From positions 288,746 through 352,745 of the forward strand of contig SSNU01000205.1 in assembly GCA_012064415.1 (NCBI GenBank): DNA of 64,000 bases, given 5' to 3'. A model generated the notes under the pieces. The model worked only from the letters and a program-made list of their open reading frames with translations, had not been told where the DNA came from and did not search any database. Below, in pieces: positions 41,601 to 50,135 of this stretch. How positions within the stretch are numbered: the stretch's first letter is position 1; each line of letters opens with the position of its first letter. A program made the position numbers and the translations under genes. The DNA comes from Gyrodactylus bullatarudis (lineage: Eukaryota; Platyhelminthes; Monogenea; Gyrodactylidea; Gyrodactylidae).

Positions 41601-44600
41601 TTTTAGTTTGGTTTCGTTACTCCATTTCCAAATACATTTCCTCCAATTGAATACCCATCAGAAGATTTACTAGCATTTGGAATTGAGAAAAACATCTTTG
41701 ATTGAAAGTAATCATTACTCGATCATCTAAATATTACCTTGGATGATATTATTATTATTTGATTTTCAACAAGGTACTAGAAAATTTACAGATACATAAC
41801 TCTTTATTATGTAAATACTGTATTGTAGGAGAAGTAAGGGTATTTATTACATGATCTTCTTCCCTGTTTTTCTAAATGATTAATGGTGAACCTGTTGTTA
41901 TACTAATCCCTCTTGTACTCTTAACAAAATCAATTCTAGAAATGAATAATACTAGCAGTAAGCAGGTACGTAATCCTCATGTTTAGTATTTTGTTGCAAA
42001 AATTCCAATAAAGTAATCTATCATTGGCTTCATAAAGATTATCTTTTACCTTTCAGCTATCCTATCTTAAATAATAATAATACAATAGTAATAATCAAAG
42101 GATTATTACTGTATTGTGGTAGAATATTCAAAAATAAATATTCCACTGTTTGCCAAACGAAATACACTTTTGGATTGTTATTTTTCCCATACTTATAACT
42201 TGTTTATTGGACACTCTAACCAGCATCTCTGTATTTAGTTACTTTGTTCTCATGAATATAACCTTCTTTTTTATATCCTTTAAACCTTTTAAGACTGTCT
42301 TTGAAAGTTTATATTTCTAGTCGAGATGAATTCGAGAAGAAATGTTTAGACCAGAAAGCCAAATATAGCCGTTGATTGATTTTCAAATGGGTGAAATGAT
42401 CAAGAAATCGAAATTCAACGTTCAAACTTTTGAGCTCAAAATTTTTATCGACTTCGATGATTCGAAGCAGTTAAATGCAGAACAATGGGATCAACATTGA
42501 ACGAAGAATTCAAATTTGGCCATGGAGATAGCGAAGATCTTACTGTTTCCGAGAAAAAGTTAAACTTCCAGATTTAGGATAAGTTGCCATCGTGATAGTC
42601 GAAACATTCAAATGGTTCGATTTTCCACACTAATGACGAATTTCAGTAAACTTTTGCAGGTGAGTTCGTATTCTTCGTTCAATGTTGTTCCCAAAGATTT
42701 GCATTTAACTTCTTCGAATCATCGAAATCAATTTTAAAAATTTTTTTAAAGTGGAAATTTGGTGCATTTTTGAAATTCAAAAAAAGGCCTAATTTTGGTC
42801 AGATTGATTTTTTTTCGAAATTTTTTCAAATATCCATATCTTATTATAGCTCATTCCATTTTAGAATTCAAAAATTTATTTTTTTCTGTGAATCCGGAAA
42901 AATATTAAATTCTCATCTTCATGTCAATTAGGTTTAAATCAAACTTGACTGTATGAAATGGTTTCAACTCGAAAGAGCGACCAAGCGAGCGAATTCATTT
43001 CAAAAACTGGGCTAATGAAACAAGGTATTGTTATCACTGTACTATAGTTAAAATCAAATGTTTCCGTATTTGTATAGGGAAATCAGCGTGATTTTTTTGA
43101 TTTTTCCTTTTGAAAGTGTTCCAATTCTCTCTACCTCCCTCTTTCGAATAAAAATACATTTTTATCCATCATGGAATTCTAGCTGTAAATACATGTTATT
43201 CATGACTATAGTAAAGTATGGTATGATTTCTTGTAACGTAACGTATTGAATAAAAGAACCCTTCTTAATACACAATAATAATCTTATATAGAAGAGAAAG
43301 AGAGAGAAAGATGGGATAACCCAACATGTATTTTATATAAAGCAATGAAAATACAGACTAATTAAAAATAAACTAGGATAATTTTCATAAACCAAAAGAG
43401 AGATAACACTTTTTCATTTAGGGATATGTATCCTATTACTTGTAGATAGATTCAATATAGTGTGCATATTATCATCATCATCGTTATCCATTTTGACTGG
43501 AATATTCTCTCACTTTGTACTTTTATTAGGTTCTTCTTCATAAAAAGTTAATTAAGCTTCACCTTATTGTGTAATAACTAGTTAATTAATTGAAATTCGG
43601 ATTAAGGCTAAAAAAGGTATTCTCAATTTATTTAGGAATATTTCTCAAATTTAACTAAAGATTGAAAACTTGAAAACATTTATTGATTCAAGGGTATGAG
43701 AAGGATCAAACGTTTTTTTCTGGATCACCAATAGAAACGAATTATCACTATTAAATTTTTGAGAAGAATCGTCAATTTGAACTGATCATCTTGATTAATT
43801 AATTTTCAAACAGTAAAATTTGTTGATAAAAAGAGAATAGCTTTAGAATTAATAGTACTTTTGTAAGACCAATTGTAGATCTACGATTTGTTTCAATCTT
43901 CATGTGAGTTTGAGGAAAATATTCTATTTGGCTGGAAGTTAAAGACTGTGAAAATCAAAGACAAATCACAAGGTTTCAAAGCCAAAGATAACACATGGCT
44001 TTTTATATTTCTCAAAAAAGGAAAGGAAATCAAAGTCATTCCATAAAATAAACTGACTTTCTCTTATTTATTTTATTTACTCTACTGCATAGATAGATTT
44101 AAAAAGGCCAATTGAAGATACAATCTATGATTTTGATGATACCAATGTGATCAAAATTATTACAATGTACGTCATGAGTACTCTTTTGGTTGTAAGCCCA
44201 TAGATTTTTCGAATAACAGTTGGTATTGGAAGCAAATCATGTTAACAAAGAATAGACTTAACTCTATACATATAGAATAGGGAATTTAATGATGAATAAG
44301 TATTTCATTTTGGAATGAGCCGATAAAAATATCTAATGAATTTCAAAAGAGCGGTAAATTTCCAGTTGTTTAACTTCTGAGCTCAAAATTCCGAAGATTT
44401 GAGATAATACTCAGGATCGACAACTCTAATTTTGTTCTGAGCAATCATTATTAATAGGAATAAAATCATTCAAACTTTCAAATTATCATGTGGAAAAATG
44501 ACACAAAATTTCATTATTAAGAAAATCGAAGCATCAAGTTTTATATGATACAATACACTTGAACTAAAGTTGAATTTGACAAATATATCCAGCATTAAAC

Positions 44601-45909
44601 AAGGGCAGGACAAAATAATGTTCACGTCTTCTATCTTTAGTTATCTGAATTGAGTTTTATTTGTAAACAGTTGTATCTCTACCTAGTTATAAATGTCAAT
44701 TTGCAATATCTATATAGGTGTTTTCACACACAGTACAGTTTTTATAGGGCTATCATGATCCCTACATACATATTCATACCAATATTAATACAGTAGTAAT
44801 AACAACTGTATTTTATAATAAATAGATTTGTATCATTTCTATCAGTATTTCTAGAGAGTGTTAACCTTTACTGTAAAGCTTCTCTTTTAATTGTACTAAC
44901 GTATTTGTTTCTGTAAACTGTTAACAAGAATGTTGGAAAATAATCAATGGATAATATTGTTCTAATCAAAATTGAAAACATGTTAAAAGCCTATTATCTT
45001 TATTGTATACCAAGACTTTTAATCGAAGGAATTCACTATTTTGCAATGGGTAGATAATTTTAGAAACTCACTTTTCTCATAGAGAACTTCTCGAATATCA
45101 AACAATTTTTCATCGGTATATTCTTGAGGTAATTGGGCTATGCGGGATATTCCACTCCACTCTGGGGAATATTGAAAGAAAAAGTAATCCTTATCTAGCT
45201 GAATGTTTGGCATACATCTTGATTTATCTTGATAATAATTGAAAACTCCTATTTTTATAACGTGATTTGGACGAATTGGATAGATTAAGAATCTTGGTGT
45301 TTTCAAGACACTCCTTACTCGAATGTTGGCATAATAAAGATATCTATTATCAGGAAGAGACGATTCGAAGCTGATGGCTGATCCTATGATGACAATATCA
45401 GAGAAAATGGCACAATTTTCACAACTGTCACGAAACTCATGATCACAGGGTCGGAAAATGTTGGGCGGAATAAAGTTGACATGTCTAGCCCCTTTGTAAT
45501 CCTCCAGGCTTATATAATGACCTTGAACGTGAAGTATTTCGTTAAATGACAGGAATAGTAGCATCATTAATAGCATTAATATGAGTATAAAGATAACTTC
45601 CAGATGGTGCCAGAGACTGAAATAGTTTCCAGCTTTCTTGTCATGAATGCTAACCTCTACTTGACAGTCATGTCTGAGGAATTTTTCCAAATCATCCTGC
45701 ACGGTCATCGATCTGGGTGGATGACATGTCTCATGAAAGTTCTTCACCACGGTCAATAGAACCAAGCATCTCCACAGATTGACCAAATTATCTGAGCTTT
45801 TACCTTTGGCACTAGTCAAATGTTTAATTTGTCCATAATTCTTTTCATCGGGATGAATACTTTCGGGTTTCTTTCTCATTTGATACAGTGACTGGTCAGT
45901 TTGAAACAT
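11296..45909 (-). CDS. Neuregulin/vein-like Ig-EGF two-span membrane protein
   Basis: The exons, 5' to 3', are 45909-45072, 24812-24638, 21585-21482, 16865-16824, 14959-14893, 12289-11933, 11764-11692 and 11622-11296. All junctions keep phase and give 660 residues, or 642 if the optional 54 bp intron at 12036-12089 is removed. Order: a cytoplasmic-type N-terminus, a hydrophobic anchor (103-122), an NTR-like Cys region (about 163-275), an Ig domain (about 288-372), a short Thr/Pro linker, an EGF domain (390-419, C-x3-C-x4-C-x8-C-x-C-x8-C), a second membrane segment (502-524) and a cytoplasmic tail. This order resembles membrane-bound neuregulins, and the Ig-EGF pair resembles arthropod vein, both ligands of EGF receptors. 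The EGF spacing C1-x3-C2 is shorter than in classical ErbB ligands, so receptor binding is unproven. Confidence 0.8.
11692..11764 (-). CDS. Ig-EGF gene exon 7: start of cytoplasmic tail
   Basis: Acceptor ttattttcag, donor gtaaga. Encodes RIRLFSKRFGFDLSPHEN and IQVNRNQ. It is basic next to the membrane, as expected for a stop-transfer flank. The flanking intron to exon 8 is 69 bp. Confidence 0.8.
11933..12289 (-). CDS. Ig-EGF gene exon 6: EGF end, juxtamembrane, transmembrane
   Basis: Opens by completing Ser, then CPNRYHGLQC, the last EGF loop. A polar, Gln/Ser/Asn-rich juxtamembrane stretch follows, then the membrane segment VFFLSILSFVTILLISLTVF and HKK. The span 12036-12089 could be a 54 bp in-frame intron (gtttgt...acag). 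If removed, Phe-Cys-Lys joins directly to Asp-Cys-Asp. Confidence 0.85.
13380..13993. repeat. Family B palindromic element (copy B2)
   Basis: Ends aagctaattgatataaaaat and, inverted, catagatttccaaccaatatatcaaccaac. The arms share the family B core (tcactacttga, aattcaaaatccctt, tttcgaactttga). It lies in intron 5 of the Ig-EGF gene. Confidence 0.7.
14240..14456. repeat. 217 bp near-perfect hairpin
   Basis: Arms 14240-14328 and 14368-14456 are inverted copies (89 bp each) differing at about five positions, with a 39 bp loop. It lies in an intron of the Ig-EGF gene and would fold into one long stem when transcribed. Partial relatives of its cctggtctta/tctctaa block occur near 20057 and 54848. 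Confidence 0.85.
14893..14959 (-). CDS. Ig-EGF gene exon 5: EGF domain, first four cysteines
   Basis: Acceptor cgattctag, donor gtgagt. Encodes HPCHNYCQNGSCYLDGGIPRC plus two bases. The intron falls between EGF cysteines 4 and 5, the position where neuregulin-type EGF domains are also often interrupted. Confidence 0.88.
15171..15312. repeat. Small inverted repeat with a PLE/ribozyme-like core
   Basis: The ends ttaatattaggattctcggc and gccgagaatcctaatattga are inverted copies enclosing about 100 bp. The enclosed - strand has a ctgaagaaggcgtgtgaata...caccgtcgaaacg block that recurs, mutated, at about 35089-35122. Confidence 0.55.
16195..16316. repeat. Dispersed repeat (family F)
   Basis: The stretch around ttcaatagggttcagtgata to ataatttttcaaaataa recurs, diverged, at 54960-55085. 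No coding capacity was seen. Confidence 0.5.
16319..16706. repeat. Family B palindromic element (copy B3)
   Basis: Starts gttagtttgaagttgggaat and ends with the inverted form near 16675-16706. The arms (tttacagaaatctc...; gagatttctgtaaa...) pair across a core containing the tttggagccaaatggcaatt palindrome. It lies 118 bp from the linker microexon. Confidence 0.7.
16824..16865 (-). CDS. Ig-EGF gene exon 4: 42 bp linker microexon
   Basis: Acceptor caatttag, donor gtgagt. Encodes V-IKKPVVLPVTTQP-P across its split codons. This is a short Pro/Thr linker between the Ig and EGF domains, as in neuregulin spacers. It is supported only by splice sites and phase on both sides. Confidence 0.7.
17336..18103. 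repeat. Family A palindromic element plus partial copy
   Basis: A family A fragment at 17336-17475 abuts a copy at 17483-18103 that starts aaagctagttgacatgaaga. The internal halves are inverted (aaatttttattgatttcgat near 17697; atcgaaatcaataaaaattt near 17969). The right terminal inverted end is missing. Confidence 0.7.
18374..18514 (+). pseudogene. Tc1-like transposase N-terminal HTH fragment
   Basis: A 46-codon frame from ATG to TGA reads MQREISKNSKLSNFERAWA, then SLKSKGIIYRMIAREIGCSL and TTIKNK. The pattern (LS..ER, then a helix with IAREIGCSLTTI) matches the first helix-turn-helix of Tc1-type transposases. No catalytic domain follows. It is a relic inside intron 3 of the Ig-EGF gene. Confidence 0.55.
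19952..20053. repeat. Family A right end, solo
   Basis: The block tcattttatcatggaattca through tctcatcttcatgtcaacta matches the right ends of the copies ending at 32532 and 42935. The left half is absent. Confidence 0.65.
20240..20916 (+). pseudogene. Mariner (DD34D) transposase relic
   Basis: Cut-and-paste transposase of the mariner family, inactivated. Segments in order are FVPHELNDAQKMKRVECVKR, a first catalytic Asp in VTTDKN, KRSWKLVVEHF, VKKVMLTVFWTMKGIVHYE, a second Asp in LQDNARPHLRK, and HPPYSPDLAPSDYHLFRSLQ with the third Asp. Exactly 34 residues separate Asp 2 and Asp 3, the mariner signature. Frameshifts occur near 20425, 20660 and 20870, and the N-terminal DNA-binding part is missing. 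It lies in intron 3 of the Ig-EGF gene. No TIRs were recognised. Confidence 0.85.
21003..21200 (+). repeat. Dispersed repeat (family G)
   Basis: Begins ttaacccttaaagtcccaga. Diverged copies start at about 62070 and, with an inverted end, at 40450-40678. Shared internal blocks include an aaaaagtgccaatttttaac region. Confidence 0.5.
21482..21585 (-). CDS. Ig-EGF gene exon 3: Ig domain, second half
   Basis: Acceptor ctctttatag, donor gtacgt. Encodes SSINLLNLTLANQGNYTC, with the Ig motif (L...N-x-G-x-Y-x-C) supplying the second Ig cysteine, then LAENAFGSIQRSIQVT. Confidence 0.88.
22085..22330. repeat. Family B fragment
   Basis: Contains the family core (tcactacttga, aattcaaaatccttcgaaaa) and the right-end block gtaaaaatcatggattccca, but the palindrome is reduced. 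It lies in intron 2 of the Ig-EGF gene. Confidence 0.6.
23250..23938. mobile_element. Fold-back element with perfect 93 bp arms
   Basis: Arms 23250-23342 and 23846-23938 are identical inverted copies with no mismatch that I could find. The loop contains a second hairpin (23341-23370 with 23419-23449, ~30 bp arms and a 1 nt indel) and a 54-codon open tail (23466-23627). It sits next to a family B left end (23195-23249), suggesting insertion into it. No transposase was seen. Confidence 0.75.
23466..23627 (+). pseudogene. Orphan C-terminal coding tail, possibly PCNA-binding
   Basis: An open frame to TGA encodes KKPNLCVQKNHVKPMSLPKP, then REKKPAGSQPPPMKRRREE and TETNQQITKFFVATQ. A basic stretch followed by an extreme C-terminal x-x-I-x-x-F-F resembles a degenerate PIP box (Asn instead of Gln at position 1). 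Such tails end several DNA-replication proteins and pogo/Tigger transposases. There is no upstream domain, so it is probably a captured gene end inside the fold-back element. Confidence 0.4.
24005..24313. repeat. Family B right half
   Basis: Contains ttggcgccaaaatctcgttt, its inverted partner gaattttggcgccaaatcga, and the right end tagattcccaacttcatttc. The left end is lacking. Confidence 0.65.
24638..24812 (-). CDS. Ig-EGF gene exon 2: Ig domain, first half
   Basis: Acceptor ctattgtttcag, donor gtaagt. Encodes QDLGITYVRPSEK, then the first Ig cysteine in LKLECRAEGKPKP, and the Ig tryptophan in IISWLFGEDK. It ends with two bases (ga), completed by the next exon. Confidence 0.88.
25141..25310. 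repeat. Dispersed repeat (family E)
   Basis: The block with gaaaactcaccgcaacggat and tactgtaaaacaagaggggc recurs at 60553-60727 and partly at 53990-54090. Function unknown. Confidence 0.55.
26129..26602. mobile_element. Short-TIR non-autonomous element
   Basis: Ends ACTAGGCCGGTAAAAT and, inverted, ACTTGGCCGGTAAAAT (one mismatch in 16 bp), about 474 bp apart. It lies within intron 1 of the Ig-EGF gene. A lone ccggcctagt end occurs at about 5041. The interior has no recognisable transposase. Confidence 0.55.
28883..29121. mobile_element. 239 bp mariner-type MITE
   Basis: The terminal 26 bp (ttaggttgtgcgataagtaa...) are repeated perfectly inverted at 29096-29121, and the element is flanked by TA on each side. 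The ttaggttg start is typical of mariner TIRs. The interior is noncoding. Confidence 0.85.
29220..29882. repeat. Family A palindromic element (copy A2)
   Basis: The left end has catcatgaagatgagatttt. The inverted halves pair (ttgagctcaaaatttttatc near 29436; gataaaaattttgagctcaa near 29703). The right terminus stops at aaaaata without the usual catcttcatg end. Confidence 0.7.
30660..30928 (+). mobile_element. LTR-like repeat
   Basis: Starts TGTTATATCC and ends GTATACAACA (TG...CA). It is similar along its length to the inverted copy at 47015-47243, sharing blocks such as tataaatatagtaaaacaaa. No clear target-site duplication was seen here. Confidence 0.6.
31792..32532. repeat. Family A palindromic element, most complete copy (A1)
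   Basis: The left end taattgacatgaagatgaga reads inverted at 32505-32530. The arms of about 290 bp (31792-32085 and 32225-32532) are near-identical inverted copies around a ~140 bp centre. No transposase. It is the best reference copy for the family. Confidence 0.85.
32906..33247 (-). CDS. Second ORF inside the DDE transposon, unknown
   Basis: A 113-residue open frame from ATG at 33247, rich in Lys, Phe and Asn, starting MNLNMKQKSHFWIEDKMRN. It lies between the transposase 3' end and the left TIR, on the same strand. No domain was recognised. It may be an accessory ORF or chance in AT-rich DNA. Confidence 0.3.
   Translation of the reverse strand: MNLNMKQKSHFWIEDKMRNLTVTKLWVYKRFMSLIKAGKKFCEKKLKNNGIFLCQNLNNLVTKKDNPNFFGNLVENFILYKFQSVYFFKLFQFQKLLANINLPFFDILILALS
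33704..34619 (-). pseudogene. DDE_3-type transposase, frame-broken
   Basis: Starts at the ATG at 34619 (MAKHDQNVRKKVLDL, then a stop or frameshift). It continues through VPYSTAYRLVQNDNDLP (HTH-like), IPAATLKECCLHHERNF, the first acidic motif YQDETNFNLH, GRPRIGEKCNVVNANSKG, the second motif LVIDNAPCHS and the third LAPYSYLINPIEKVWSSFK. The Asp/Asp/Glu triad is all present. Breaks: a stop near 34576, a stop near 34460, frameshifts near 34200 and 33930. This is a Tc1/mariner-superfamily-like nuclease fold; I cannot name the subfamily. Confidence 0.8.
35089..35122 (-). repeat. Second copy of the 15.2 kb ribozyme-like motif
   Basis: The + strand text ctcgacggtgattgtcttcacacgccttc matches 15216-15244 with two differences. 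The flanks are unrelated. Confidence 0.5.
37247..38012. repeat. Family B-like diverged palindromic element
   Basis: Starts aaatctagttaacatgaaaa. The right end has ttgagaattttgtaaaaatc. Inner blocks ccatttttttgaactttgaa and its inverse at 37819 (ttcaaaaaataggaattcag) pair. The - strand frame at 37325-37651 is judged spurious. Confidence 0.5.
38733..39323. repeat. Family A palindromic element (copy A4)
   Basis: Starts cagctagttaacatgaagat and ends ggtcaactagcttta (inverted). The inner ttagctcaaaatttttgtcg block is mirrored near 39120. More diverged than A1. Confidence 0.7.
40450..40678. repeat. Family G copy with inverted end
   Basis: The internal block agttcaggaattatcggcca matches 62190. The terminal gagtttaagggttaa is the inverse of the family start at 21003, suggesting the family has terminal inverted repeats. 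Confidence 0.4.
41551..41577. repeat. Compound CT/GT microsatellite
   Basis: An uninterrupted CT run of about seven units passes directly into a GT run of about five units. Confidence 0.85.
42395..42935. repeat. Family A copy, left-truncated
   Basis: The inner text is very similar to the 17.5-18.1 kb copy (for example tttccgagaaaaagttaaac). It ends ctcatcttcatgtcaattag at the right terminus. Confidence 0.7.
45072..45909 (-). CDS. Ig-EGF gene exon 1: N-terminal anchor and NTR-like region
   Basis: The ATG at 45909 has an in-frame TAA a few codons upstream, fixing the start. The exon encodes 279 residues plus one base. Residues 1-100 are polar with three cysteines, 103-122 form a hydrophobic helix (LEVIFILILMLLMMLLFLSF), and 155-275 contain DSCENC, SDIVIIGSAISFE, YYANIRVRSVLK and RCMPNIQLDKDYFFF. 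That pattern is reminiscent of NTR/agrin-NtA beta-barrel domains. It ends with one base (a) before donor gtgagt, exactly complementing the two bases that open the Ig exon 20 kb away on the same strand. Confidence 0.8.
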
Positions 45910-45984
45910 TCCAGAGTCCTTTTTTATTTAAACTGTCAATAGGAAAATTCGATTTTAGGGAGTTTAATTTAATTCCAAAATTCA

Positions 45985-46025
45985 TTCTATACATATATAT
46001 TAATCGCTATCTCTCGCTCGTTCGT
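45985..46025 (-). promoter_or_regulatory. Possible core promoter of the Ig-EGF gene
   Basis: On the - strand a GAGA-like block (gagcgagagatag) precedes a TA-rich tatatatg about 80-90 bp upstream of the ATG. This is position and composition only. Confidence 0.25.
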
Positions 46026-47014
46026 TTGGCTTTGGTAAAATTAACTGGATGAGTAAATGTTGAATGTGATCGACAAAGCATACATACAAACTGTATGGCA
46101 CTTTAAGTCTTAATCTAAAACATTAGAATTTATGACCATCTTCGGGTAATATTAATAATAATATTAAAAATTAAAAACAATAGCACACATTATTATAACG
46201 ATAAAGTATGTTATCCAATAGATTTTCATCTATGATTCATTGAATAGAGGCATATATATTCGTGTATAGGTTTCAGCATATGAAATATACATTCACAATC
46301 TATAATATACGAGTGTATACTTTTGTTTATAAACCCCTTGACGTATCTTATCCTACATACATATACTTACTGGATTTATTTTATAACTTTGAATGTATTT
46401 ATCCATCTTAAAAAGTTGACAATTTTACCTGAAATCTTGGCATCAAATTCGAAATCAAAGACCATGAAAATCTGTGTAGATTTAGTGAAACATTTTCTCA
46501 AAATTTTTAATAGAAAATAAGTTTACAATTTCTTGTAAAAACTTCAGATTAAACCTAGATTTATCCCCTAAAGGCTTGAATAGCATTCAAATATGGCCAC
46601 AAATTGGTTTTTGGGAATGTACATTTTTAAATATGTAATAAACTTTTAAAAATCTTTAATTTTTCTTACTGTCAACTGGAAATGCAATAAAAATCCTGGT
46701 GATTCATGTAAACATGATTGTCAAATATTGGGATCATTCTACCCTTTTTACATTCAACAAGGGGTTTAAGTTTTGTTTAAAAAAGTTTAGCTTTTGGTAA
46801 ATGGGGATCATAACTGTCTACCCAGGCAATTAACAGGTAATCTTAAATAAAATAAGATAGCTTATCAAATTTCAATCCACGTGAAAATCTTTCAAGGGCT
46901 TTTGAGAAATCACCTTGTGATTGGAATCTAGAATGCCAGGAATCATGTCTAAAATTGGGATGAAATGATGAAATTAGTATTTCATCGACTCATACTTTTG
47001 AGGGATTAAGTTAG

Positions 47015-47243
47015 TGTTGTATACGTGGGGGAAGGAGGAAGTGAAGTTTGTGTGTTAATAGAATTCATGTTTATTTGGTATGAGCAAATATATTCTTGAT
47101 ATAAATTTAGTGTTAGTAAGTCTTTGTTGTTTGTTCATAACGTCGAGGCTCGAAGCGTCCTGGTCTTTGTTTTACTATATTTATAAAAGAGGTAAGAATT
47201 AATCATGAATATTTATAAGATATAATTAAGGCAGGATATAACA
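47015..47243 (-). mobile_element. Solo LTR with 5 bp target duplication
   Basis: Begins TGTTGTATAC and ends GGATATAACA on the + strand (TG...CA), flanked on both sides by GTTAG (47010-47014 and 47244-47248). It is homologous to 30660-30928 in inverted orientation. There is no internal retroelement coding. The TGTTATA start of the - strand resembles Copia-type LTRs. Confidence 0.8.
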
Positions 47244-50135
47244 GTTAGGACTCTTTTGTTTTATGCCTCAGAGTATTGAATAATTTGAAACAAAAACATT
47301 GGGAAAGCTGTATTAGATAGATTAGTTCGCTGAATTAGAAAAAAACCATTCCAGAATATTTTAGAAACTGCTGCAACTAACCAAAGTGAGTGAGTGATTT
47401 TTGTAAAAATTATAAATTCCCATCTTCATATTAACTAGCTTCACAACAATTCCGAGTATGCAGTTCATACTTATGATTTTATCCGTGTCAGTAGAAACAT
47501 TCATTTCTTTGGATGGTTAGGGTTTGACACATCTCTACTCCCCCACACTGCTTTAGATTAATCATTGATCCGATAAGAGGATTTCAATAATTCAATATAT
47601 TTATGTATAAATATAAAGCCAGTGTAAGAGTCATCTAAATCTTTTAAGAAATGAATATTTCTACTAACGTTGATAAATGTTCAAAGATGCTAGGCACTAT
47701 TTCAAAATCGTTTGTGTTCATTTTATATTCTGCATAATGAAAGAAAGATTATTCATTAGAAACGAGATAATTCTGTAAAGTCAAAATCTTCTGTTATGTT
47801 TTTGTTACTAAATCTGTCTTCAGACTGTATATCTCAGAGACTTTGCTCGATTGAATAGGCATTTTATTCACAGACATTATTTCTCATTAAATACAATTAT
47901 CTTTATGCCAGAGGTGAAAATTAGTCTGGCACTCAACAGCACATTGATGATCGCTTGAATGCACTGCAGACTATTAGAAAAAAATTCATTTCTTCTCATA
48001 ACAGTGATCGTGAAGAAAATTTAATGATGTTCATTATCAGTTCAAGGATTTATATCCTACTCAGTCTTGAAAAACTCTCCGAAAGATTACACTTACATCC
48101 AACTTAACATTTAAAGAAAAGTTTTATTTGCAAAAAACTTCAGAATATTCAAAACTTACAGAAAGATCTAATCTGAGGAAAAAATTGATGAAAGGGAAGA
48201 TTGCAGTGACCAAATTCTTATTATTTGTTTATTTTTGATATCAAATATCAGCATTTTTTTGTTTCATGCATTAAAAATCGATAAAAATTTTGAGCTCAAA
48301 TGTTGAAATTTGGCGCATTTTTGAATTTAAAAGATGATCATCCATCACTTCTTTCTTGTGTAAGGAAGGCTCCTTTTAATAGAAGCATTTTTTCAAAGTG
48401 TTACCACTAATAAATCATAGAATTAGCACACAATTATAATTTCATCATCTTGCCAATTTATCAAATTAAATCTTTTGATCTTGAAAAGGATACATTCAAG
48501 AGACAAAGATTGTAAGGATAATTGTAGTAATAACACAAATTATCGTTTGGCCAGACTATTTTTCAATCAGCCATGGTTTCTAATGTGATCTTTACAAGTT
48601 TTCCCTATCCTACTTGGAATTGGCAAGCTGTTCCCTCTTTCTAGGGTTATTTATAAACTAGACTTGATTGTAAATAAAATAACTCAAAGAAATAAATATC
48701 TAAAAAATATTTATCTGTTTCCAAGCCATGAACGAGCGAGGGGATCATAGAGAAATCTAAACATTTTGAATAGGTTAGACATGCATTAAACTATTTTTTT
48801 TGGTGTCTATACGAAATGTAAGCTTTTACGAATAATCTGAGACAATTTACCAAAAAATGATCTACATTAAATCAGTTCAGAACCAAAGAATTATTGCAGC
48901 TTCGAAATAGAATTTTAACTGCTGTAGTAATTGAATAAAATAGTAATTTAAAATGATTATCACAACTAATCCCATGAGAATATTGTTCATTGAACACAAT
49001 CTTTTAAAATAATTTCAAATCAAATTCCCTGATAAAATTTTCCCTGTGAATAAGTAAATTGTGTAAAATATCTTTTAAACTTTTCTCCACTTCCCATAGA
49101 TAGATCAATTCAAGAATCATGTTGATTATGTTGCAGTACGAGGCCCTTGTCTAGACAATTTTAACACTCTCCTTTTGAAAAGATGAAGAATTTAAATCAA
49201 AAAGCTTTTCCAAATTTATTCCCTTCAACCTGTAAGGTTTATCTCTCAAAAGAGTTTTATTTTTCACAGATGATCTTTTGTGTCATGTCTCTGTGACTAT
49301 TCGCAAAATTGAATGTTGAAAGTATCCCCATGTAAATTTCGTTTAAATTTCAGGTGTCAAATTTTATGTTAAATTTAGTTTGGGCTGATACCATTTCAAA
49401 TTTATTCAATTGGACGTACAAATGAGTTTGAATTAATTAATTTATTATTTTAGTTTCTCTAGTTGAAGCTAACAAAGGCTTCATAATCTTTGGTAACACG
49501 GAACTTTTCGTTGTTTCTCTTAATTATTAGCGAATGAGTTACTCCTTTTTGAAAGCCAAAATTTACTAGTAAAATTGCATTTATTAGATCTCGTGATGTG
49601 GGAAAGTGATATTACATCAATAGCCGTTCAGAGACATTTTTGAATACATGAACGAATGGTTTTTACTAAAAACTTTTTAGAATCTTATTCAGAAGAGAAA
49701 GATATAATCTATGATATTTCGGTGTATTACATTGTCTAGCTGTTCAAGTTTAAAAAATATACATATTTATTGTTAGATTAAATTTATATTTATATATATA
49801 GAAAAGGCAGTATTTACTTTCACCCTGAAATGCATAAACAAAAATCAGAAATCAAATATTTTTTTCTCTGGCAACAGATCAAATGTGAAAGTGATATTGA
49901 GACTTTCTATCAGTTTTTCAACCTCTCCTCTCCCAAAGTGTTTGCCAAAAGATGTGCGGAATGAAAAGAATATTGGCTTCCTAGTGAGATGTAGTCTAGA
50001 CCATATTCCTATTCCTGTTCACTCTGTATCTTGTTATTTCATTGACCAGAGCGTAACATTTAAATTAAATTAACTACTACGTAAAGTATGATTTTTGGAA
50101 AAAATTAGAATCAAATTTCTTGACTCTCTTGAGTA

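Larger units (their letters stand above)
24813..45071 (-). other. 20 kb first intron of the Ig-EGF gene
   Basis: Holds most of the mobile DNA of the window: a CCGGCC-ended element (26129-26602), a mariner MITE (28883-29121), family A copies (29220-29882, 31792-32532, 38733-39323, 42395-42935), an LTR-like repeat (30660-30928), the 2.1 kb DDE transposon (32756-34838), a family B copy (37247-38012) and a microsatellite (41551-41577). No nested host gene was recognised. Confidence 0.65.

Noticed and set aside
49861..50073. Slightly GC-richer stretch after a cag acceptor-like site, open in two + frames
   Set aside because: No second exon, no recognisable family and no codon pattern favouring either frame.
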